A program made the translations under genes and the position numbers. Shown here one piece after another: positions 14,456-20,039 of a stretch of 20,039 nucleotides of DNA; position 1 is the first letter of the stretch; every line of letters starts with the position of its first letter. Origin of the DNA: JBDRLU01 sp043812795 (GTDB lineage: Bacteria > Chloroflexota > Dehalococcoidia > Dehalococcoidales > UBA2162); contig JBDRLU010000065.1 of the NCBI GenBank assembly GCA_043812795.1, positions 1-20,039 of the forward strand. Direction: 5' to 3'. Below the pieces are notes generated by a model that worked only from the letters and a program-made list of their open reading frames with translations, did not search any database and was not told where the DNA came from.

Positions 14456-14968
14456 TCAGAACACACCCTCGCCGGTCAATTGCCGGTCACCCCTGAGGAA
14501 CACCAGAGAAAAACGACTGCCGGTACTGAGTTTAGCCATCGACTTTTCCAGGTCGCCGGCGTTAGTGACGGGCTGCATATTTATCTCAACAATAATATCA
14601 CCCGGGGACAATCCGATTCTTTCCGCGACCGAACCCGGCCGGACTTTACCGACATAAGCCCCCAAAGTTATTCCTGTCCCTTGCCTCTGTGTTATTGTGC
14701 TGGCATCGGCTACCGAAGCTCCGAAGGATGGCCGTTGCTGCTGGCTCAATACCTGCTCCAGACGAGCGCTGTCAAAACCGATTATCGTTTGGCCGTCAAC
14801 CAGAATAACCGGCACTGCCATCTGACCGGTCCTGGCCATCAGCTCCTGAACCGCCGAGCGGTCACGGGAAACGTCACGCTCTTCAAAGTTAATGCCCTTT
14901 TGTAAAAGGAACTCTTTCACCATTCGGCAGTAAGGTCAGGTTGGACTCGAATAGACTATCACCGCCAT
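14456..14968 (-). CDS. Glutaredoxin-PDZ fusion with in-frame TGA at the catalytic Cys (candidate selenoprotein)
   Basis: From ATG 14968, with GGAGG (complement of 14976-14980) 7 nt upstream, the reading is MAVIVYSSPT-TGA-PYCRMVKEFL. The TGA (14936-14938) falls at residue 11, exactly the N-terminal Cys of a glutaredoxin CPYC centre; C14 is kept. Downstream the glutaredoxin fold continues with the cis-Pro motif AVPVILVDG (P53) and GFDSARLEQVL. After a linker, residues ~95-170 form a PDZ domain (GAYVGKVRPGSVAERIGLSPG, then DIIVEINMQPV). The internal ATG at 14923 has no ribosome binding site and would omit the active site. If TGA is read as selenocysteine the protein is a 170-residue UPYC thiol/selenol oxidoreductase with a peptide-binding domain. 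Otherwise it is a nonsense-mutated gene. Confidence 0.7.
14902..14920 (-). promoter_or_regulatory. Candidate bacterial SECIS hairpin
   Basis: On the - strand, GTGAAAG (14920-14914) pairs with CTTTTAC (14908-14902): 7 bp with one G-U, and loop AGTTC. The loop begins 22 nt after the TGA codon, has G as its second base and a U beside it. Bacterial SECIS elements sit within the coding sequence right after the UGA, with a small apical loop carrying G and U at about this distance. The hairpin is short and was found by eye, so chance is not excluded. Confidence 0.45.
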
Positions 14969-15026
14969 CAAATCGCCTCCGCGCTTAAGATACTCAGCAC
15001 GTCTTTAAAAAAAGTAATACCTAATT

Positions 15027-15032
15027 ATTATA
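15027..15032 (-). promoter_or_regulatory. Possible -10 box for the glutaredoxin-PDZ gene
   Basis: TATAAT on the - strand about 59 nt upstream of the ATG, in the otherwise empty 14969-15090 gap. I see no good -35 box at 16-18 bp spacing, so support is weak. Confidence 0.3.
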
Positions 15033-15090
15033 TACCATTTACACCATTGAGGCTTATTCAGGGAGAATCTAATGTACATGTGAAATGAAA

Positions 15091-15120
15091 CAAAGAGTCC
15101 CGACGCGTCGGGACTCTTTG
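15091..15120 (-). terminator. Terminator downstream of folE
   Basis: A perfect 30-nt palindrome (arms CAAAGAGTCCCGACG and its complement) lies 57 nt beyond the folE stop. On the - strand it is followed by TTTCATTTC. It would close the lepB-pyrE-thrC-MFS-folE cluster and separate it from the glutaredoxin gene. Confidence 0.8.
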
Positions 15121-15176
15121 AAATCTTTCTATAGTCAAAAGAAGCTCTTAAGACATCACAGGCATAGCAGGGAAAA

Positions 15177-15743
15177 CTACTTATTCTGCAGCAGGGAGAA
15201 AAACTCGGCCTTGGTCTTCGCCCGGGAACGGAAAGCCCCTCTGACCGCTGAAGTAACCACAGTACTGCCCGGTTTCTTGATACCACGCATAATCATGCAC
15301 AGGTGCTCGGCCTGAATGACCACACCCACCCCCTCAGGTTTAATGCCTTCCACAATGGCATCGGCAATCTGAGAAGTCATCCGCTCTTGAATCTGCGGAC
15401 GCCGGGCGACGATTTCCACCACACGAGCCAGTTTGCTGGCCCCGACCACCCGGCCGCTGGCGTTAGGGATATAGCCGATGTGGGTGACACCGTAAAAAGG
15501 CAGGAGATGGTGCTCACACATCGAGTAAAAAGGAATATCCCGAAGAATTACCATTTCCCGGTGCCCTTCTTCAAACTCTACGGTCAACTCTTCCTTGGGG
15601 TCCACGGAAAGGCCCATAAAGAGCTCACTATACATCTCCGCCACCCGCTTGGGGGTATTCAGCAAGCCCGCCCTTTGCGGGTCTTCGCCAATCGCCTTGA
15701 TGATTGAGGTAACTGCTTTCTGTATCTGAGCCTCATTAATCAT
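15177..15743 (-). CDS. folE: GTP cyclohydrolase I
   Basis: Converts GTP to 7,8-dihydroneopterin triphosphate plus formate, the first step of folate/pterin (and an entry to queuosine) synthesis. 188 residues, full length for type IA. Zinc ligands C76 and H79 (SMCEHHLLPF) and C149 (AEHLCMIMRGI) are all present, as is the substrate-binding GASKLARVVE and the C-terminal TSAVRGAF. ATG 15743 has a strong AAGGAGG about 7 nt upstream. It lies 31 nt after the MFS stop and before a terminator. Confidence 0.96.
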   Translation of the reverse strand: MINEAQIQKAVTSIIKAIGEDPQRAGLLNTPKRVAEMYSELFMGLSVDPKEELTVEFEEGHREMVILRDIPFYSMCEHHLLPFYGVTHIGYIPNASGRVVGASKLARVVEIVARRPQIQERMTSQIADAIVEGIKPEGVGVVIQAEHLCMIMRGIKKPGSTVVTSAVRGAFRSRAKTKAEFFSLLQNK

Positions 15744-15774
15744 TTAGTACCTCCTTAAACTTAGTCGCACTCAA

Positions 15775-17061
15775 CTATTCAGCTACCGTCACGCTCTTCC
15801 CGCTCCGGCGAAACAATAGAATGAACCCGAGCACCAGCGCCATGCCACAAAGGACAAGGCCGCCCAAAAAGGCAATTCGATAGCTGCGGGTCACATCGAA
15901 GATATAGCCCGCCAAAGGTGCCCCGGCAGCGCCACCCACCGTACCGATAAAGGTAAGCGCAGCTTGTATTATACCTAAAAACTTGAGACCGAAAAACTCG
16001 GCCATCAACATCATTTGCATCGGATATATCCCACCCCAGGCCACACCCCAGAGAACGGCGAATAGATAGAACATCCAGGTATTGCTGGCAAAGAGCAGCC
16101 ATACCAGCGATACCATGGCCATTACCACCCCCACCGCCAGTGTCGGCCTCGTCCCCATCTTGTCACCGAGGAAACTGACCACAAGCCGGCCGGCAAGAAG
16201 GGCCACGGCAAAGACAGATAGTATGCTGGCGGCCATTGCTCCCGGAAGACCGATATCGACAGCATGAGGTACGATATGGGTAAATATCATCTGTGAGGTA
16301 AACATGAGGCAGAAGAGAAACCCGCTGAATAGCCAGAAACGACCTGTCCTGATGGCCTGTCCCAGCGAGAACCCTTCTTGAAACGGAGCCACTGGAGACT
16401 GACTTGCCTGTGGCCTGGCGGCTAAAGAGTCAAGTCCCAACTGCGCTGGAGTTTTCATCAACTGGGCCAGAGAAGTCACGAGAACCAGGATGATGACAGC
16501 CAGAACAATGTAAGCTTGCCGCCAGCCGTAGTCGGCGATAAGCCATTCCGCCAACAACGGCACCACCATCCCGCCGATGCCAAAACCGGACAGAGTGAGC
16601 GAGAGGGCAAGAGCTCTTTTCTTAGCGATGAACCACCGGGGAATAGCCGACGTCATGGGAATAAACGAGCAACTACCGGCGATGGATAGCGGTAGTCCCC
16701 AGATAAGATATACTTCACCCAATGAGTGCACCTGAGACAACAGGAAAAATCCGAGCGCGGTTAGTAAGCCATTAGCCGTTACGAAGAACCGTGGGCCGTA
16801 CTTATCTGCCCACCGGCCGACAAAAATAGCCAGGAAACCAGCAAGGAGAAAGTTTATGGAGAAGGCAAGTGATAGTGCACCCCTATCCCAGTTGAATTCG
16901 GCGGTGACTGGCTTCAAGAACACGCCAAAGCTATAGAACACCATGGCATTGGCGGCCAGGATGACGGTTGAGATAATCACCATTACCCAGCCGTAATACA
17001 GGGGTTTCAGCCTCATCCTGTTCAAGTTATCATTACTGGCGCGCCTGTTACTCTTTACCAC
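15775..17061 (-). CDS. MFS transporter (YYGW / monocarboxylate-oxalate type)
   Basis: 428 residues, 12 predicted transmembrane helices in two halves separated by a cytoplasmic loop (residues ~200-235, PAQLGLDSLAARPQASQSP). The LYYGWVMVIISTV start, the GRWADKYGPRFF loop-2/3 motif and the FDVTRSYRIAF segment near the end place it with monocarboxylate/oxalate:formate antiporter-like carriers; the substrate is unknown. The GTG at 17061 overlaps the thrC stop region by a few bases. An in-frame ATG at 17016 (MRLKPLYYGW) gives a more usual N-terminus but lacks a clear ribosome binding site, so the start is uncertain. Paralogous to the broken MFS gene at 13092-14373. Confidence 0.88.
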   Translation of the reverse strand: MVKSNRRASNDNLNRMRLKPLYYGWVMVIISTVILAANAMVFYSFGVFLKPVTAEFNWDRGALSLAFSINFLLAGFLAIFVGRWADKYGPRFFVTANGLLTALGFFLLSQVHSLGEVYLIWGLPLSIAGSCSFIPMTSAIPRWFIAKKRALALSLTLSGFGIGGMVVPLLAEWLIADYGWRQAYIVLAVIILVLVTSLAQLMKTPAQLGLDSLAARPQASQSPVAPFQEGFSLGQAIRTGRFWLFSGFLFCLMFTSQMIFTHIVPHAVDIGLPGAMAASILSVFAVALLAGRLVVSFLGDKMGTRPTLAVGVVMAMVSLVWLLFASNTWMFYLFAVLWGVAWGGIYPMQMMLMAEFFGLKFLGIIQAALTFIGTVGGAAGAPLAGYIFDVTRSYRIAFLGGLVLCGMALVLGFILLFRRSGKSVTVAE

Positions 17062-18104
17062 CCGAGGGCGAGCTCTACCGAAGCCAGGTCAGGCGGCAAT
17101 TCAAGGAAGGACTGAGCGCCTTTGAGCACGATATCGGTATCTTTCAGACCGGTGCCGGTCACCACGCAGACTACCCGCTTCGTCGAAAATGCTTTCCCTT
17201 GCCGGGTAAGTTTGAGCAAACCGGCCAGAGAAGCAGCCGAAGCCGGCTCGCCAAAAATACCCCCCCTGGAGGCAAGGAGTTTCTGCGCGGCTAAAATTTC
17301 TTCATCGCTTACCATGTCAATCATGCCTCCGGACTCATCCCGCGCCGCCGTCGCTTTCTGCCAACTCGCCGGATTACCGATACGGATAGCCGTCGCTACT
17401 GTTATCGGTTCGTCAATCACATGTCCACGGACAATAGGTGCGGCCCCCTCCGCCTGAAAACCCATCATCTGCGGTCTTTTTTTCGCCTTACCTGCCTGAT
17501 GGTATTCCACGAAACCTTTCCAGTAGGCCGTAATATTGCCGGCGTTACCTACGGGAATAAACAAATAATCGGGGGCATCGCCCAGAACATCCACCACCTC
17601 GAAAGCGGCCGTTTTTTGCCCCTCGATGCGGTGGGGATTAATCGAATTCACCAGGGTGACCGGGTGCTTATCAGCCAGACTGCGTACGATGTTGAGAGCC
17701 TGGTCAAAATTACCATCGATGGCGACGATTTTCGCGCCATAGACAACGGCTTGAGCCAGTTTGCCCAGGGCGATATTACCTTTCGGTACGATAATAATCG
17801 CCATCAGCCCGCAGTAAGCAGCATAAGCCGCCGCCGAGGCACTGGTATTACCGGTCGAAGCACAGATTACCGCCCGACTGCCTGCCTCAAGAGCCTTGGC
17901 CATCGTCACCACCATGCCCCTATCCTTAAAAGACCCGGTGGGATTGCACCCCTCCAGCTTGAAATACAGCTCTCCACAACCGATTTCCTTTTCCAGACCG
18001 GGGCAGCGCACCAGAGGCGTATTACCTTCACCTAATGAAAATATGGGCGTTTGCGGAGTAACCGGCAGCAACTCCCGATACCTAGCTAAGACTCCCGATT
18101 GCAT
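17055..18104 (-). CDS. thrC: Threonine synthase
   Basis: PLP enzyme converting O-phosphohomoserine to threonine. 349 residues from ATG 18104. Seen: SLGEGNTPLVRC, the PLP-lysine motif NPTGSFKDRGM, ASTGNTSASAAAYAAYCG, IPVGNAGNITAYWKG (the Gly-rich phosphate cup) and CVVTGTGLKD near the end. Two tandem ATGs (18107 and 18104) follow GGAGG; the second has the better 6-nt spacing and gives MQSGVLARYRELLP. An in-frame ATG at 18128 is possible but has no ribosome binding site. It sits between pyrE and the MFS gene in the same direction. Confidence 0.94.
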   Translation of the reverse strand: MQSGVLARYRELLPVTPQTPIFSLGEGNTPLVRCPGLEKEIGCGELYFKLEGCNPTGSFKDRGMVVTMAKALEAGSRAVICASTGNTSASAAAYAAYCGLMAIIIVPKGNIALGKLAQAVVYGAKIVAIDGNFDQALNIVRSLADKHPVTLVNSINPHRIEGQKTAAFEVVDVLGDAPDYLFIPVGNAGNITAYWKGFVEYHQAGKAKKRPQMMGFQAEGAAPIVRGHVIDEPITVATAIRIGNPASWQKATAARDESGGMIDMVSDEEILAAQKLLASRGGIFGEPASAASLAGLLKLTRQGKAFSTKRVVCVVTGTGLKDTDIVLKGAQSFLELPPDLASVELALGW

Positions 18105-18155
18105 CATTGCCCTCCAAAGAAATGTCAAAGACCTCGGCGAACCCTTCCCGAAACC

Positions 18156-18725
18156 TTAGCCACCGCCGGGCTTGACCAGCGGCACTTTCGCCGCACACAG
18201 CGGACAGTCCTCCGGCTTGTAGGTCTGCGTTACTGCCTGGAGACAGCTGAACAAGGGAACGTCAAAGTCCACTTTTTGCTCGGAACGGTCAACCATTACG
18301 GCAATACCAACGACGGTAGCACCGTGTCTGGCAACCGCATCCAGGACTTCACGGATGGAACCTCCGGTGGTTAAAATATCATCGACAACAAGGACCCGCT
18401 CACCGGGACGAAGAGTAAAGCCACGCCGGAAAGCCCGGCCGGCGCCCTCTTTTTCAGCAAAGATACCACGCACTTTAAGCTGGCGGGCGACTTCGAAAGC
18501 CAGTATAACGCCGCCGGTAGTCGGGCCGGCCACTACCTGGATATCTTGGTCACGAAAATGCTCGGCCATCATACGGCAGAGTTTCACCGTATATTCCGGG
18601 AACTGTAAGACCTGGAACTTTTCCCAGTAAACCGGCGAATGAAGTCCGGAAGTGAGCAGAAAATGGCCTTTGAGTACCGCCCCTGACTTTTCAAACATCG
18701 CCTCAACATTGCTTGCCGACTTCAC
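18156..18725 (-). CDS. pyrE: Orotate phosphoribosyltransferase
   Basis: Condenses orotate with PRPP to OMP, the fifth pyrimidine step, so it complements the pyr operon at the other end of the window. 189 residues. PRPP motif VLVVDDILTTGGS at 111-123, the flexible-loop/substrate segment EKEGAGRAFRRGF (91-103), and AGPTTGGVILA (66-76). The C-terminus has a CPLCAAKVPLVKPGGG extension with a Cys-x2-Cys, as in some thermophile and Chloroflexi OPRTs. It starts with GTG 18725, with GGAGG 5 nt upstream. A TATAAT at 18744-18749 in the short lepB-pyrE gap could be a -10 box but lacks a -35. No PyrR-type attenuator is visible here. Confidence 0.94.
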   Translation of the reverse strand: MKSASNVEAMFEKSGAVLKGHFLLTSGLHSPVYWEKFQVLQFPEYTVKLCRMMAEHFRDQDIQVVAGPTTGGVILAFEVARQLKVRGIFAEKEGAGRAFRRGFTLRPGERVLVVDDILTTGGSIREVLDAVARHGATVVGIAVMVDRSEQKVDFDVPLFSCLQAVTQTYKPEDCPLCAAKVPLVKPGGG

Positions 18726-18763
18726 TTTTCCCTCCCTTAATATATTATAGAAGAGCGACGAAG

Positions 18764-19315
18764 TTATTGAGCACCGGTTATTTCTTTCTGCAAAGGATAA
18801 TTAGGTGCCAGTCCCCACCGGCTCGACGGCCAGATAGACAGCCAGGCTTTGCCTACGATGTTCTCACGCGGTAATGTCCAGCCGCTACGGGAATCGTCAC
18901 TGTCATTCCGGTTATCGCCAAGCATAAAATAGTTATCTGCCGGAATGACACCTCCCTTAAAAGACCGGCTGGCCGGGTCTTTGATATAAGGCTCATCCAG
19001 CGCGAAAGTCTTACTGCCTTGATGAACATAAACTGTTCCGCCTTGGATTTCAACCGACTCACCGGGCAAGCCGATGATACGTTTAATAAACTCACCCTGC
19101 TGTCCGTTGGTCGGGATAAAAACGACTATATCGCCTCTCTGTGGCTCTTGAAACATGTAGGCCAGCTTATTGATAATGAGGTGCTGCCCGACCAAAAGAG
19201 TTGGCTCCATGCTAGGACTCACGATGACGGAATGTTGGACCGAGGCTCTTAATCCGAAGTATATCACTACCGCAATGAGGAGGGTGGACAGAACCTCGCG
19301 GAGAAAAGTTTTCAA
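18764..19315 (-). CDS. lepB: Signal peptidase I
   Basis: Membrane-anchored serine protease that removes signal peptides outside the membrane. 183 residues, a short Gram-positive-like form. One N-terminal transmembrane segment (about 8-24), catalytic S35 in SPSMEPTL, catalytic K78 in FIKRIIGLPGE, and the conserved GDNRNDSDDSR box with the following GW. The start is TTG 19315, directly after an in-frame TAG; GGAG lies 11 nt upstream, a long spacing. No better start exists in frame. It is the first gene of the - strand cluster running to folE. Confidence 0.93.
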   Translation of the reverse strand: MKTFLREVLSTLLIAVVIYFGLRASVQHSVIVSPSMEPTLLVGQHLIINKLAYMFQEPQRGDIVVFIPTNGQQGEFIKRIIGLPGESVEIQGGTVYVHQGSKTFALDEPYIKDPASRSFKGGVIPADNYFMLGDNRNDSDDSRSGWTLPRENIVGKAWLSIWPSSRWGLAPNYPLQKEITGAQ

Positions 19316-19343
19316 CTACCGGCATGCTCCTTCACAGCGTTTC

Positions 19344-19381
19344 ATTATACTCCTTATTTTCCTGTCGTTCTAGGTAGAACG
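19344..19381 (-). promoter_or_regulatory. lepB promoter region with operator-like palindrome
   Basis: On the - strand TATAAT (complement of 19344-19349) lies 28 nt before the lepB start. At the -35 position is the perfect palindrome CGTTCTAGGTAGAACG (19366-19381) instead of a good TTGACA. A symmetrical site over the -35 region suggests a repressor or activator site; the protein is unknown. Confidence 0.45.
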
Positions 19382-19834
19382 TTAATTCATAATTACTGTT
19401 ACCAAAAGTGGTAGAGTTGCGTTAAAAGCAGTCCTTCAACTGAAGGACCAGAGCCCGCTTATATTCTTATCCCACTTCTGATATTCCGTACTAATTAAGT
19501 TATTAAGGTACTTACCTATCCCCTGCCCTTTCACCGTGTCGTATGAAAGGTAGAAGATTAACCTGTTCCTGAGGACTCTCAGAAGCTAATACGGGTACCT
19601 TATAATGCAGTTTTACCTGCCCTGCGCGAAACCTGTTCATCAACAAAAAGATGGATTGTGTAACTCCCACTGTGGGGGGATAGACCATCAAGACCTATTT
19701 ATGAAGAATCCCAGAGATAGTAGTATCTGAGAGCGTTACAGTTAGACTTTTTAGTGCTTGCACCACCGCGTTACGGACTAGCTTTGCCATCTGACAAGCC
19801 GCGGTGATGTGAAAGCCAGAGGCACAAATGTTTC
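19382..19834. other. Non-coding stretch with hairpins; no gene recognised
   Basis: No convincing ORF in six frames. Local structures: a perfect 8-bp hairpin GTCCTTCA-AC-TGAAGGAC (19431-19448), followed on the - strand by CTTTTAA, which could be a weak terminator; AGATA/TATCT with a 4-nt loop near 19715-19728; and a nested stem at 19754-19825 (GTGCTT with AGGCAC outside, CACCGCG 19764-19770 with CGCGGTG 19800-19806 inside). I found none of the hallmarks of tmRNA, RNase P RNA or SRP RNA. It could hold an unknown structured RNA or decayed DNA. Confidence 0.4.
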
Positions 19835-20039
19835 TTAGTTGAGGATATCACTCTTTAATGAGACGACGATTTTCTCATCTTCCCGGCTGACGCTCTCGAC
19901 TATCGGGAATTCAATCAAAGTGCGGACCAGAGGCATCGGTTTCTGTAATGACAGGGCAATGGTCGGGCCGCCATCACTCGAACCGCCGCTCCATAGTACC
20001 CTCACGTTTTCCAACTGCTTCAGGCGTTCCTGGAAATCG
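19835..20039 (-). CDS. C-terminal end of an unidentified protein (partial)
   Basis: 68 in-frame codons run from the window edge to a TAA (complement of 19835-19837). The translation includes RLKQLENVRVLWSGGSSDGG, LSLQKPMPLVRTLIEFPIV and a charged end (SREDEKIVVSLKSDILN). It looks like a compact alternating strand/helix domain at the end of a longer protein, with good codon use. I do not recognise the family. The start lies outside the window. Confidence 0.7.
   Translation of the reverse strand, partial: DFQERLKQLENVRVLWSGGSSDGGPTIALSLQKPMPLVRTLIEFPIVESVSREDEKIVVSLKSDILN

Noticed and set aside
14456..14923. Shorter glutaredoxin-PDZ gene starting at ATG 14923
   Set aside because: No Shine-Dalgarno, and it would delete the first strand and the active site; ATG 14968 has GGAGG at 7 nt and restores the glutaredoxin N-terminus across the TGA.
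19605..19730. 41-codon + strand ORF (MQFYLPCAKPV...)
   Set aside because: No ribosome binding site; its ATG is fused to a TATAAT-like sequence, and there is no recognisable homology.
19316..19834. tmRNA, RNase P RNA or SRP RNA in the gap upstream of lepB
   Set aside because: No tRNA-like GGTTCGANTCC end, no RNase P core sequences and no SRP Alu or S-domain signature found.

Overview
This window looks like a chromosomal segment of an anaerobic bacterium, most likely a Chloroflexota member of the Dehalococcoidia type. That placement is an inference from gene content: two desulforedoxin-like mini-proteins, a PyrR-controlled pyrimidine operon, YYGW-type MFS transporters, and frequent TTG/GTG starts in moderately GC-rich DNA. 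No rRNA or other phylogenetic marker is present, so it stays tentative.

Bases 1-10227, + strand: a pyrimidine (UMP) biosynthesis operon. A near-consensus promoter (158-186) is followed by a complete PyrR attenuator (PyrR-binding stem-loop, antiterminator, terminator at 210-299). Then come pyrR, pyrB fused to a PyrI-type zinc domain, pyrC, carA, a small unknown gene, a DUF559 (Vsr-like) endonuclease gene, a GIY-YIG nuclease gene, carB and pyrK. The two nuclease genes sit between carA and carB. The DUF559 gene is bracketed by two copies of a double-hairpin palindromic repeat, one of which is translated as the nuclease's C-terminal tail. Related palindromic repeats lie before carA and after pyrK. 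pyrD and pyrF are not in the window; pyrE is in the - strand cluster.

Bases 10465-12997, + strand: an ABC-2 type exporter (ATPase and permease), a YjbQ/UPF0047 protein, then a consensus promoter driving two tandem desulforedoxin-like genes of 39 and 47 codons. The first has His-Cys where the family has Cys-Cys. A hairpin at 13034-13084 separates these from the convergent genes.

Bases 13092-19315, - strand: a frameshifted MFS transporter, a glutaredoxin-PDZ fusion, a terminator, then a probable cluster lepB-pyrE-thrC-MFS-folE. The glutaredoxin has an in-frame TGA exactly where the first catalytic Cys belongs. It has a strong ribosome binding site upstream of the TGA and a 7-bp hairpin with a small G/U-containing loop 22 nt downstream of it. 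It is therefore a candidate selenocysteine (UPYC) glutaredoxin, the most interesting item here.

Bases 19316-20039: about 515 bases without a recognisable gene (some hairpins and an operator-like palindrome near the lepB promoter), then the C-terminal end of an unidentified - strand protein that runs off the window.
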